Positions 16,041 through 22,950 of a stretch of DNA of 64,000 nucleotides are shown piece by piece. The notes under the pieces were generated by a model, which saw only the letters and a program-made list of their open reading frames with translations, was not told the origin of the DNA and searched no databases. How positions within the stretch are numbered: the first letter of the stretch is position 1; each line of letters starts with the position of its first letter. This DNA comes from a virus. The translations under genes were made by a program, and so were the position numbers. The stretch covers positions 62,001 through 126,000 of IMG/VR virus record IMGVR_UViG_3300025010_000002, one strand, 5' to 3'.

Positions 16041-17144
16041 TTATTGGACGTTAACACCTGCAGCTTGGAATTTCGGCTTGAGCAGCTCCATTGCCTGCTT
16101 GAGAGCATCCCACTTTTGCTGCTGGAAAATAGTGGTGGGCAAAGTATTGACCATCTCCTGACAGTCAAAGGAGGCAAATGCATGGATGATGGTAGTATTG
16201 GTTACGGAGTGTTCCGGCTCAGCATCAAGAAGACGAGCTCGGATTTCTTCGTCATACCTGCCACGAGCTAAACAGTCATGTATGTCATCATCCCAATTGC
16301 CTTCACGTATCAGATCAGAAACACTATCAGGTGAGTAGTACTCGCAGTTATCACAGTCGCCACGGTTACAGTTGTCACAATCACCACGATGGCAATCATC
16401 ACAATGACCGAGCTTCTTGTTCGCCATTACTTTGGCTTCGGCTTGCACCATGCAAGTATCCGTGAGACAATCCTTGACAGCCTCCATAACGAAGTCGGTC
16501 ACCATGGAACTGTTGCCCATGGCGAGCATGCGCATATCCTCAGTGAAGTTGACCTCACCAGCCATAACACTGAACACCGCAAGGGATGCAGCGGTGGCGG
16601 CAGGGATTGACCACGACGGAGTAATGGTGTAACCGTTGGTCTCCTCATCAGAGAACGTGAACGGGAATGCACGGCTGACATTCAGAGTAATACCGTCGTA
16701 CCCGCACCGCTGATACTGGATGTTATTCTGGCGGCACCACTTGTTAAGCAGCTGCTGTGACTTGACATTATCCGTGCAACAGAAGATAACGCTGGCCTCA
16801 TCAAGGATTGCCACGTTCTCATCAGTGATCTTTTCCTGGTAGCAGGAAACGCTGCAGTCAGGGCGAATCTTACGGATGAAATTGCGCAGCACCTCGGTCT
16901 TGAAACTCCCCACCGCACCTGATTCAAAGGGGAGGCGGTTCAGATTACTGGTCTCCAGCTTATCCATGTCGTACAATTCAAGGCTCGGGCACCCACTCAT
17001 AGCCAGGAAGATTGCCACCCAGCTGCCAGTGCCACCGCAACCAACCACCACAGCCCTTGTCGGGACATTCAGAGGACGACCCAGAGCCGATTCAAGAGCA
17101 GTTTGACGTTCGTACAAAGCTCCTTCAACACGAGTAGTTTCCAT
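16041..17144 (-). CDS. E1/ThiF/MoeB-like ubiquitin-activating enzyme homologue
   Basis: The 367-aa protein begins METTRVEGALYERQ. It has a Rossmann ATP site VVVGCGGTGSW (32-42), an acidic pair in LYDMD (59-61), SNLNR (66-70), a Lys in GSFKTE (82) and CCTDN (122-126), all hallmarks of adenylating E1 enzymes. Cys candidates for thioester transfer lie at 147 and later. An unusual insertion with three CxxC units, two repeating RGDCDNC (248-267), probably binds metal. It should adenylate the C-terminal Gly of the phage ubiquitin-like proteins. Neighbours are the E2-like candidate and the JAMM protease. Confidence 0.85.
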   Translation of the reverse strand: METTRVEGALYERQTALESALGRPLNVPTRAVVVGCGGTGSWVAIFLAMSGCPSLELYDMDKLETSNLNRLPFESGAVGSFKTEVLRNFIRKIRPDCSVSCYQEKITDENVAILDEASVIFCCTDNVKSQQLLNKWCRQNNIQYQRCGYDGITLNVSRAFPFTFSDEETNGYTITPSWSIPAATAASLAVFSVMAGEVNFTEDMRMLAMGNSSMVTDFVMEAVKDCLTDTCMVQAEAKVMANKKLGHCDDCHRGDCDNCNRGDCDNCEYYSPDSVSDLIREGNWDDDIHDCLARGRYDEEIRARLLDAEPEHSVTNTTIIHAFASFDCQEMVNTLPTTIFQQQKWDALKQAMELLKPKFQAAGVNVQ

Positions 17145-17148
17145 TATA

Positions 17149-17904
17149 CTATGTAACCTCCCCTTCTTTCTTGGTTTCTTTCTTATCAACCTTACCGAAG
17201 AACTCCTCAACACCAGTGGTCAGCTTGATGATACCCTTCTCTGCCAGATCATTGATGTTGCGCATCCCACCATGAGTTCCAGGGCCAATGATCTTCTCAA
17301 AGGAAGGGAGCTTAAGCAGGTTATAGCTGCCACCAAGAGAAGACATATTGATTGTCTTGAGCATGCTACGAACTTTCTTGCTGCGCTCCACTATGTCAGC
17401 ATAGCTCTTGGGAGCAGGACGAATATAGGAGCTGAGTTCACCCACGCACAGAAGCTTTTCTGAGGAGTCACCATCCCTGTCACGGACACCAAAGTTGTTG
17501 TGGAAGTGCGAGCCGACATAAGGCCACTGGGTGAAGTAGACATACTCACCGTTCGGTTCATACACTGCACCAATGTACCCATTGAATACTGCAGGCTCAA
17601 CCATCTTCCAACGCTTGCCATAGCTGTCCAGGATATACTCAATGCGAAGTTCACCTGTGTAGCCAACAACGCACATGTAGTTACCCTTGTAGAAACGCAC
17701 AGGGATCTCAGGACTGTTAATAACTGAGGGCATATTAAACTTTGACTTGCGCAGCTCCCGCATAGCCGCATTGATCTGCTCCAGCTTGCCTTTAAATAAA
17801 CGAGCTAATGAGGGAATGGGTACAGGCTTGTCCATTTCCTTGAATACTTCGACTGTCATGGTCTGCGGAGAACCATCAGCGGTGTCTTCCTCTTCGTCAG
17901 CCAT
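17149..17904 (-). CDS. candidate E2-like conjugating protein
   Basis: The 251-aa protein starts at ATG 17904 behind GGAGG and overlaps the upstream stop. No sure family match. A central part reads as beta strands followed by His133, His135 and then LLCVGEL with Cys153, recalling the H-x-H ... Cys arrangement of divergent bacterial E2-like (UBC-fold, PRTRC-B-like) proteins. The position between an MIB-domain protein and the E1 supports this. The C-terminus has a glycine-containing helical part and Lys-rich tail. The E2 call is inference; it may be another adaptor. Confidence 0.4.
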   Translation of the reverse strand: MADEEEDTADGSPQTMTVEVFKEMDKPVPIPSLARLFKGKLEQINAAMRELRKSKFNMPSVINSPEIPVRFYKGNYMCVVGYTGELRIEYILDSYGKRWKMVEPAVFNGYIGAVYEPNGEYVYFTQWPYVGSHFHNNFGVRDRDGDSSEKLLCVGELSSYIRPAPKSYADIVERSKKVRSMLKTINMSSLGGSYNLLKLPSFEKIIGPGTHGGMRNINDLAEKGIIKLTTGVEEFFGKVDKKETKKEGEVT

Positions 17905-18979
17905 TGCCCTGACCTCCAACTCCATTTATTTCCCACACATGCTCAAACCTGAACTGACCCTGCAGCTGAGAATCCTTGTTAACACCATGAATAGCGGCAG
18001 ATCTCTTGTCACGGAGCATAACCATGAATGTGTTGCACAGACCTGCAGACTTTGCCCCATTCATAAGACGAACTAGCACTTCCCTGACACGCTTGTTCCC
18101 AAGGTCATACAACGGGACACCAAACGCTATGAGCATGACAGACTTGCCCTCACGGTAACGCTTGAATCCCTTGAGAGCTTTCTCCACCAGCTTTTTATGC
18201 TCTTTCTCAGCAGCTTCATTGGTTGAAATCACCTTGGAGTTGATAGCATCAGCAGCTTCCTTGCGCTTGGCTGCTATCTTTGCTGCATCGTGCTTGGTAA
18301 CACAGCAGATATGCTTCTTAGCATCATTGTAGGCGTAGTAATAGCTGGCAGTATTGCCCCACATCACCTCAATGTTATAGATCGTTCCATCCTGTGAGGT
18401 GAAATTACGACCTACACCAATCACCCTGCCCTTGCCAGGCTTGCCATTGGTGAAATCCTGATTGCCATAGCTCCAGTCCCTGCCACGGCGAACCATCATA
18501 CCAACCTTAAGCTCGGCAGGGTAGTCATCATCGGGAAGCTCAGGAGTTTCCTCCTTCTTTTCGACAGGCTTCGGTTCCTCCACAACAACGGCAGGAGCTG
18601 GGTCGTCATCAGCAAACGGATCAGGATCTTCCACTACTGCAGGTGCCGGAGTGACCAGCACAAAGTCCTGACGTTCACCACCATACAAGTAACTGTCAGT
18701 TCTGTCATTACTATCCCAACGGATTCTGTACCAACGTGAACCAGGGTAGTCTCTGTTGTCTCTTCCTAACTCGATAATCTCACCGGCCTGCTCAACACCA
18801 TGGTAATGATCCTGTGTACCCCATTGCCAGGTAAAACCACGACGAACACGGTCACCAACAGCAGGTACCCACGGTGTTGCAGCCGGTTCCTGCTGTTGAG
18901 CAGGGGCACTGTCAGCCACCGGAGGAGCCACTACTGCTGCCGGTACAGGTGCAGCTGCTGTCAAATCACTTAGGCGCAT
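17897..18979 (-). CDS. protein with two MIB/HERC2 domains, possible E3-like adaptor
   Basis: Start MRLSDLTAAAP behind GGGAGG. The 360-aa chain has two copies of the MIB/HERC2 pattern. One runs at about 40-110 (VGDRVRRG, WQWGTQD, RIRWD, YLYGG); the other at about 157-228 (VGMMVRRG, WSYGNQD, IEVMWG). They are joined by an acidic Pro/Ala/Val linker. A helical C-terminal domain follows (EKALKGFKRYREGK onward). In eukaryotes this domain recognises substrates in the Mind-bomb and HERC2 ubiquitin ligases. Next to E1, E2-like and JAMM genes it suggests a substrate-targeting factor. It has no RING or HECT signature. Confidence 0.7.
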   Translation of the reverse strand: MRLSDLTAAAPVPAAVVAPPVADSAPAQQQEPAATPWVPAVGDRVRRGFTWQWGTQDHYHGVEQAGEIIELGRDNRDYPGSRWYRIRWDSNDRTDSYLYGGERQDFVLVTPAPAVVEDPDPFADDDPAPAVVVEEPKPVEKKEETPELPDDDYPAELKVGMMVRRGRDWSYGNQDFTNGKPGKGRVIGVGRNFTSQDGTIYNIEVMWGNTASYYYAYNDAKKHICCVTKHDAAKIAAKRKEAADAINSKVISTNEAAEKEHKKLVEKALKGFKRYREGKSVMLIAFGVPLYDLGNKRVREVLVRLMNGAKSAGLCNTFMVMLRDKRSAAIHGVNKDSQLQGQFRFEHVWEINGVGGQGNG

Positions 18980-19199
18980 CTTCCACCTCCCCACCATAGA
19001 TACTCATTATCAAGCTCATTGAAACCTCAGCCCATCGTACAAAGTCAGGGAGGTAAATGTAACCACCCTTTATATCCTTGACCATATCCATACCCTCTTC
19101 GATATGATCGGCTATCTCATCAATTTCGTCATCATCAGGTGGGGCAGACTCAGCCGACACCAGCGGACTGGGCTTCCCGTTCAGTTGTGCCATATTCAT
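18966..19199 (-). CDS. acidic small protein, 77 aa
   Basis: Acidic first half (PPDDDEIDEIADHIEEG) and an amphipathic end. AGGAGGT lies 11 bases upstream of the ATG; the 3' end overlaps the MIB gene start. Probably a cassette member. No family recognised. Confidence 0.55.
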   Translation of the reverse strand: MNMAQLNGKPSPLVSAESAPPDDDEIDEIADHIEEGMDMVKDIKGGYIYLPDFVRWAEVSMSLIMSIYGGEVEDAPK

Positions 19200-19215
19200 G
19201 ATGTTTGGTTACCTC

Positions 19216-19455
19216 CTAGAAACTACCGAGTGTACTTTTAGCCATCGTGATAAGCTTGATGCCGAGTTCCATAAAGTGTTTGGCATCCTGTGTGGGATCA
19301 CCAGTGTCAATGCTTTCAGCGAGCTCAATGATCTCGTCAAAAATGGCACCAATATCCTGAGTATCGTTGTCCTCCTCGTTGTCCTCCTCGTTACCGTCCT
19401 CGTCAATGTTCTCGTTGTAATTGCTATGCAGATCACTCAAGCGCATAATAGTCAT
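19216..19455 (-). CDS. acidic small protein with MRLSDL N-terminus, 79 aa
   Basis: Start MTIMRLSDLHSN behind AGGAGGAAACACA, preferred over a longer frame. The MRLSDL motif is shared with the MIB protein start. A Glu/Asp/Asn run (DGNEEDNEEDND) is followed by a helical part (IFDEIIELAESI). Possibly the first gene of the ubiquitin-like cassette. Confidence 0.55.
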   Translation of the reverse strand: MTIMRLSDLHSNYNENIDEDGNEEDNEEDNDTQDIGAIFDEIIELAESIDTGDPTQDAKHFMELGIKLITMAKSTLGSF

Positions 19456-19478
19456 TGTGTTTCCTCCTGGGCTATGCC

Positions 19479-19703
19479 CTATTCCTTTGTCCACCATCCA
19501 GCTCTGTTCTCTTCAACCAAACCCACGGTAACTGTCTGACCTGTAACATCACATTGACCTGTCTGTAGATTCAATGTTGCACTCGGCTTGCCACATGGGC
19601 ACATATCCAAACCAGAGTGATTATAAGACCACCTGCTGTACTTGTCAACAGCGCACTCCTTAGTTGAGTGACTACACACTAACAACCTAGGCTTGCTGTC
19701 CAC
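19479..19703 (-). CDS. Cys-rich protein with GTG start, 74 aa
   Basis: Start at GTG 19703 (read MDSKPRLLVCSHS), eight bases after GGAGG, matching how the neighbouring paralogues begin. Cys pairs in VCSHSTKEC and CPCG suggest a zinc site. Lacks the C-terminal DNMV motif of its neighbours. Confidence 0.5.
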   Translation of the reverse strand: MDSKPRLLVCSHSTKECAVDKYSRWSYNHSGLDMCPCGKPSATLNLQTGQCDVTGQTVTVGLVEENRAGWWTKE

Positions 19704-19929
19704 TTGAATTTCCCTCCGCATTATTAAACACATGCTCATTGCCGAAGAAAGGAACACACAGCAACTGCTTAATGCCGTGACAATCCATGGGAATCTTGTT
19801 GCAATGAATCTTGTCATCTTTGTGCGGCTTGGCATGGGGACAGGATGCCCCCTTGTCCAGTGATGCACAGCCCTGCGGACTTATCCTTCCCTGACAAATG
19901 TACAGTTGTTCTTCAGCACCACTCACCAT
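19687..19929 (-). CDS. Cys-rich small protein, divergent DNMV family, 80 aa
   Basis: Begins MVSGAEEQLYICQGR; Cys/His spacing (CPHAKPH, CNKIP, LLCVPFFGNEHVF) parallels the family in which the end reads ADNMVIPK. GGAGACCAAA precedes the ATG; 17-nt overlap with both flanking genes. Confidence 0.55.
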   Translation of the reverse strand: MVSGAEEQLYICQGRISPQGCASLDKGASCPHAKPHKDDKIHCNKIPMDCHGIKQLLCVPFFGNEHVFNNAEGNSSGQQA

Positions 19930-20179
19930 TTTGGTCTCCTTTGTTTTCAGGATCGTGTAACAACTTTGGAATTACCATGTTATCAGCATAGGGCAGACAC
20001 TTGAAGAAAGGTGTTTTTCCACCAAGCTTTATGCCCCATGTACACATACCTGGTGTGTCACAATATGCAGTGCATACATGTGGAACTCTATGCCCACACC
20101 TTGCATTATGCGTTGGAGAGTGGACACAATGGCCCTGAGCTCTCCCGACACATACCATAAGCTTCTGCTCAGCATTCAA
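19913..20179 (-). CDS. Cys-rich DNMV-family protein, TTG start, 88 aa
   Basis: Starts with TTG overlapping the upstream TGA as TTGA, behind AAGGAGGTGGG. Pattern VCVGRAQGHC, GHRVPHVCTAYC, KCLPYADNMVIPK. The C-terminal ADNMVIPK is the family hallmark. Probably zinc-binding; role unknown. Confidence 0.6.
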   Translation of the reverse strand: MNAEQKLMVCVGRAQGHCVHSPTHNARCGHRVPHVCTAYCDTPGMCTWGIKLGGKTPFFKCLPYADNMVIPKLLHDPENKGDQNGEWC

Positions 20180-20412
20180 GGTTTGCCCACCTCCTTAGGC
20201 AGCACCATGTTATCAGCGCATGGTACACACACAGTTTTTACTATTGGCTCACTTACCCAACCACATATCTCCACATATGTGCACTCAGCACCCTGAAGCT
20301 TGTGAGGACCTCTGTGTACACATCGTATAGTATCTCCAAGTGTGGCCACTCCTTCTCTGCAATGCCCAGACAACCATCCCGTGCACACATACCATTTAGT
20401 ATCATCGCTCAA
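20176..20412 (-). CDS. Cys-rich DNMV-family protein, TTG start, 78 aa
   Basis: TTG start overlaps the upstream stop as TTGA, the same arrangement as the next gene. Pattern VCTGWLSGHC, CVHRGPH, VCVPCADNMVLPK. Tandem paralogue of the gene at 19913. Confidence 0.6.
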   Translation of the reverse strand: MSDDTKWYVCTGWLSGHCREGVATLGDTIRCVHRGPHKLQGAECTYVEICGWVSEPIVKTVCVPCADNMVLPKEVGKP

Positions 20413-20639
20413 CTATGACCACCCCCGTCCTTTGGAACTATGAAGTTATGTGGTGCATCTACCAAGTAACGATCTCGTATAACAGATCGGTCACATAAAA
20501 GACTGTACCTCTTCCTGCCGTCAGGCTCTGTTATAGCTTGGGAAATGAATCCAGGATCTATCATTACTCTCCCACCACACTCTAAACATTTCTGGTCTAT
20601 ACCAAGCTGACCACACACTAAGTACTTTCCAATGACCAT
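20409..20639 (-). CDS. Cys-rich DNMV-family protein, divergent, 76 aa
   Basis: MVIGKYLVCGQLG with CLECGG and a C-terminal PHNFIVPKD in place of ADNMVIPK. Probable zinc-binding paralogue. Confidence 0.55.
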   Translation of the reverse strand: MVIGKYLVCGQLGIDQKCLECGGRVMIDPGFISQAITEPDGRKRYSLLCDRSVIRDRYLVDAPHNFIVPKDGGGHS

Positions 20640-20644
20640 AATAC

Positions 20645-20794
20645 CTAGCTCCTGAGTTCAACTTCAATGTCATCAAGGAGTTTCTGGACACTCTTGCAAT
20701 ACTCTTTCTTGATCTTCTGCTGCTTGTATAGTACCATGAGATCTTCAAGGAATAACCTCAGACGAATAAGCAGATCACGTGTTTGTGGTGTCAT
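20645..20794 (-). CDS. helical mini-protein, 49 aa
   Basis: ATG at 20794 forms ATGA with the upstream stop; frame ends TAG. Amphipathic basic helices (MTPQTRDLLIRLRLFLEDL and KQQKIKKEYCKSVQKLLDD). A larger overlapping frame in this stretch lacks these signals. Function unknown. Confidence 0.55.
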   Translation of the reverse strand: MTPQTRDLLIRLRLFLEDLMVLYKQQKIKKEYCKSVQKLLDDIEVELRS

Positions 20795-21054
20795 TTTAGA
20801 ACCCCTTTCTCCTTAAGCCACTCACCTCTCATACCACCTTTTGGTATAACCATGTTATCATAGAACTGTATCATTGGAACATATATTGGTTTAATAGAGC
20901 TATTGGTAAACCTCCAACAGGTGCGTTTGTCTCCAGGCTTAATAGACTTCCCAGCAAACCATATTGCAGGACGGGGTTGTGCGTATGAGCAGTTAGCACT
21001 TCTACAGTACTCACTTACATAGGCACAGATGTACGTTTCAGTACCGTGATACAT
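20791..21054 (-). CDS. Cys-rich DNMV-family protein, 87 aa
   Basis: ICAYVSEYCRSANCSYAQ at the N-terminus and YVPMIQFYDNMVIPKGG near the C-terminus, then an extra charged tail. Close paralogue of the gene at 21038 (same ICAYVSEYC and Q-[FY]-YDNM). Confidence 0.6.
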   Translation of the reverse strand: MYHGTETYICAYVSEYCRSANCSYAQPRPAIWFAGKSIKPGDKRTCWRFTNSSIKPIYVPMIQFYDNMVIPKGGMRGEWLKEKGVLK

Positions 21055-21310
21055 CTATGTCCACCCCCTTGCTCTTGACCCAGTTAAAATAATGGTCACC
21101 CTCAGGTATAGCCATGTTGTCATAGTACTGGATAAGTGGAACTCTGAAATTCTTAATGTCACAACCACGTGTTTCACCAGGTTTAACACTGGTGCCCATG
21201 AACCAGTCTTCAGGCTTCTCTCTTGCGTATACACATACACCAGTGCTTTTACAATATTCACTTACATAGGCACAGATGAACCATTTAGTTTCTGATTCAG
21301 GATTAGGCAT
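21038..21310 (-). CDS. Cys-rich DNMV-family protein, 90 aa
   Basis: Shares ICAYVSEYC, a WF.G.S.KPG.+.C middle and VPLIQYYDNMAIPEG with the gene at 20791, so a recent tandem duplication is likely. First gene after the tRNA region. Confidence 0.6.
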   Translation of the reverse strand: MPNPESETKWFICAYVSEYCKSTGVCVYAREKPEDWFMGTSVKPGETRGCDIKNFRVPLIQYYDNMAIPEGDHYFNWVKSKGVDIDVSRY

Positions 21311-21367
21311 AGGTACTCCTTGATGATGTTGGGTGATTGGTGTAAACTACTGGGGTGAAAAGAGTTA

Positions 21368-21450
21368 TGGAGCGCACGACTGGGATCGAACCAGCATTTT
21401 CAGCTCCTGTTACGATTAACTGCTTAGAAGGCAGACTCGGCTACGTGCGC
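21368..21450 (-). tRNA. tRNA, probably Arg (UCU), with reduced D arm
   Basis: Seven-base acceptor stem GCGCACG/CGTGCGC, T73 and encoded CCA, a good T arm (GCTGG-TTCGATC-CCAGT), and a hairpin CTGC-CTTCTAA-GCAG whose loop gives anticodon TCT. The interval before the anticodon arm is only about eight bases (no normal D arm), while the variable region is about 23 nt with a small CAG/CTG stem. It is either an unusual class II-like tRNA or a degenerate one; identity is tentative. Confidence 0.55.
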
Positions 21451-21455
21451 GTTAT

Positions 21456-21920
21456 TCAAGACTTTAACCAGTGACGTATGGCATTATCAGAGACACCATA
21501 TTTTCTACCTGTACCACAATATCCTAGTAATTCTACATCATTAAGCAGCATGGCAACAGAAGGTCTTTCAGCCCTTCTTTGTGATAGTCCCCAGCATTTA
21601 ACGCTGCAGTACTTTTTGCTATCAATACCACAAACTGAACCACATACAGGACAAATAATAGTTTCTCTTCTAACCGGATTATGAAGTGCGCAGTGTTGGG
21701 AACTGCTGAGAACTTCTAGGTTGGCTCTAGAGTTATTTAGCTTATCTCCATCCTTGTGGTGTACGTGCTCATCTTTTCTAAGCCATCTCCCCAAGTACAT
21801 CGAGGCAGCATGCCTATGATAGTACACTTTACCGTTACTAGACAAAGGGTGACCACTGTCCATAAAGTACATGTACCCAGTACCAGTATCTAACCTTTGT
21901 TTTATGTCTTTATAATACAT
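21456..21920 (-). CDS. HNH homing-type endonuclease
   Basis: The 154-aa protein has the HNH core HVHHKDGDKLNN (about 52-63), followed by NLEVLSSSQHCALH, typical of the HNH_3 family of phage free-standing or intron endonucleases. A CxxC zinc pair (90-93) matched by Cys105/109 and a C-terminal helix-turn-helix (YGVSDNAIRHWL) follow. It sits exactly between two tRNA genes with its own promoter, a common niche for mobile endonucleases. Confidence 0.85.
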   Translation of the reverse strand: MYYKDIKQRLDTGTGYMYFMDSGHPLSSNGKVYYHRHAASMYLGRWLRKDEHVHHKDGDKLNNSRANLEVLSSSQHCALHNPVRRETIICPVCGSVCGIDSKKYCSVKCWGLSQRRAERPSVAMLLNDVELLGYCGTGRKYGVSDNAIRHWLKS

Positions 21921-21926
21921 GCTTAT

Positions 21927-21955
21927 ATTATACCATCAACAATGAACTATTTAAA
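21927..21955 (-). promoter_or_regulatory. sigma70-like promoter for HNH gene
   Basis: Minus strand TTTAAA, 17-base spacer, TATAAT, immediately before the ATG at 21920. It lies between the endonuclease gene and the CCA end of tRNA-Met. Confidence 0.55.
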
Positions 21956-21956
21956 G

Positions 21957-22032
21957 TGGTGGGCAAAGACAGAATTGAACTGTCATTGACGACTTATGAG
22001 GACGCTGTTCTAAACCATTGAACTATTTGCCC
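21957..22032 (-). tRNA. tRNA-Met (CAU)-like
   Basis: Acceptor GGGCAAA/TTTGCCC, D arm GTTC-AATGGTTTA-GAAC, anticodon loop CTCATAA (anticodon CAT), T arm GACAG-TTCAATT-CTGTC, A73 and encoded CCA. The anticodon stem has a mismatch. CAT could also be read as Ile after lysidine modification; this cannot be decided here. Confidence 0.8.
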
Positions 22033-22039
22033 TTAGAGA

Positions 22040-22069
22040 GGGGGCTGACCCTCGCTGGAGCCAGCCCCC
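22040..22069 (-). terminator. terminator-like hairpin after ubiquitin-like gene 2
   Basis: Perfect 8-bp G+C stem (GGGGGCTG/CAGCCCCC) with a 14-nt loop, followed on the minus strand by TCTCT. It separates the ubiquitin-like gene from the tRNA-Met 5' end. Confidence 0.6.
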
Positions 22070-22091
22070 AACACGTTACTACCTTACAGAA

Positions 22092-22595
22092 CTAGCCCAG
22101 GCAGATACCAGCCTTGACCGACTTGCGCACTTCAATCTCATGACCATTGAACACCGCCGGAAGGTCACCAACCTCGTCCACTTCCTCGCCATTCAGAATG
22201 ATCGAGAACGAATCAACACCCTGCGAGGCAATGTCAGCCTTCAAGCGCGGCAGCACTTCGTCCGTCGGAAGAACGGTGATCTCACGGCCAAACAGCGTGT
22301 ACGAAGTGCGGCTCGCAGCACCCGACAGATCACCCATGCTCATCTCCGCACCAGCCTTGACCGACTTGCGCACTTCGATGCTGTGGCCATTGAAGATAGC
22401 GGGCATATCCCCAACCTCATCAACTTCCTCGCCGTTCAGAACGATGCTGAAGCTGTCAACACCCGCAGCGGCAATGTCAGCCTTCAGGCGCGGCAGGACC
22501 TCATCCGACGGCTGCACCGTAACGTTGCGACCAAACAGCACATAGGTCGTCGTGTTCGTCGTGCCAGCCAGGTCCTGCATGTTCATGTTCGCCAT
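22092..22595 (-). CDS. tandem ubiquitin-like (beta-grasp-type) protein, copy 2
   Basis: This 167-aa protein is a close paralogue of the gene at 13118: two units (about 16-82 and 97-163) with TSYTLFGR or TTYVLFGR, DEVLPRLKADIA, DSFSI.LNGEEVDEVGD and EVRKSVKAG. The tail after the last Gly is ICLG instead of RQ. The linker MSMGDLSG mirrors the N-terminal MNMQDLAG, showing that a whole gene unit was duplicated in frame. DNA of the second units is nearly identical between the copies over parts (22264-22310 against 13280-13326). AGGAGAGATTTAC precedes the ATG. G+C-rich codons suggest high expression. Confidence 0.6.
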   Translation of the reverse strand: MANMNMQDLAGTTNTTTYVLFGRNVTVQPSDEVLPRLKADIAAAGVDSFSIVLNGEEVDEVGDMPAIFNGHSIEVRKSVKAGAEMSMGDLSGAASRTSYTLFGREITVLPTDEVLPRLKADIASQGVDSFSIILNGEEVDEVGDLPAVFNGHEIEVRKSVKAGICLG

Positions 22596-22725
22596 GTAAA
22601 TCTCTCCTCGTTACAACTAAGTTCTGCCACCAAGGGTAGCAGGTTTGAATCCTACATCTATAGCTTGTAATGAACAGTTATATGTTACGTGCCATCCTAC
22701 CCTCCCCCAGGACAGATACTACATA

Positions 22726-22944
22726 CTAGGCTTTACCTGTGTGACTAGGTTTTACTTCAACTTTGTGTATACCAAATTCTCTGTTTAAAACTGAAGTACA
22801 CTCAACTTCTACATCATCAACAAAGATATTAAATCCACGTCTATAGTCAATGGATGCTAAGTCACTAAGAATTCTCTCCCGTATTATTTCAGTTCTACCA
22901 ACTGGGATAGTTTTACCGAGTATATAATAACTTGTCTTATCCAT
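22726..22944 (-). CDS. single-unit divergent ubiquitin-like protein, 72 aa
   Basis: Aligns by eye over its full length to one unit of the tandem proteins: TSYYILGKTIPV, a helix with RILSDLASI, FNIFVDDVEVE, and an FGIHKVEVKPSHTG end. The final residues are TGKA, again a Gly near the C-terminus. It is the minimal, non-duplicated member of the family and lies 131 bases upstream of copy 2. Confidence 0.55.
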   Translation of the reverse strand: MDKTSYYILGKTIPVGRTEIIRERILSDLASIDYRRGFNIFVDDVEVECTSVLNREFGIHKVEVKPSHTGKA

Positions 22945-22950
22945 ATAGCA

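Noticed and set aside
15001-16300. Several plus-strand frames across the JAMM and E1 genes
   Set aside because: Antisense shadows; the minus-strand proteins carry intact catalytic motifs.
20521-20748. 75-aa minus-strand frame
   Set aside because: Overlaps the DNMV-family gene at 20409 and the coupled 49-aa gene at 20645, both with better signals.
22638-22672. T-arm-like sequence (GGTTTGAATCC) on the plus strand upstream of ubiquitin-like copy 2
   Set aside because: No acceptor or anticodon arm can be paired with it; at most a tRNA remnant.
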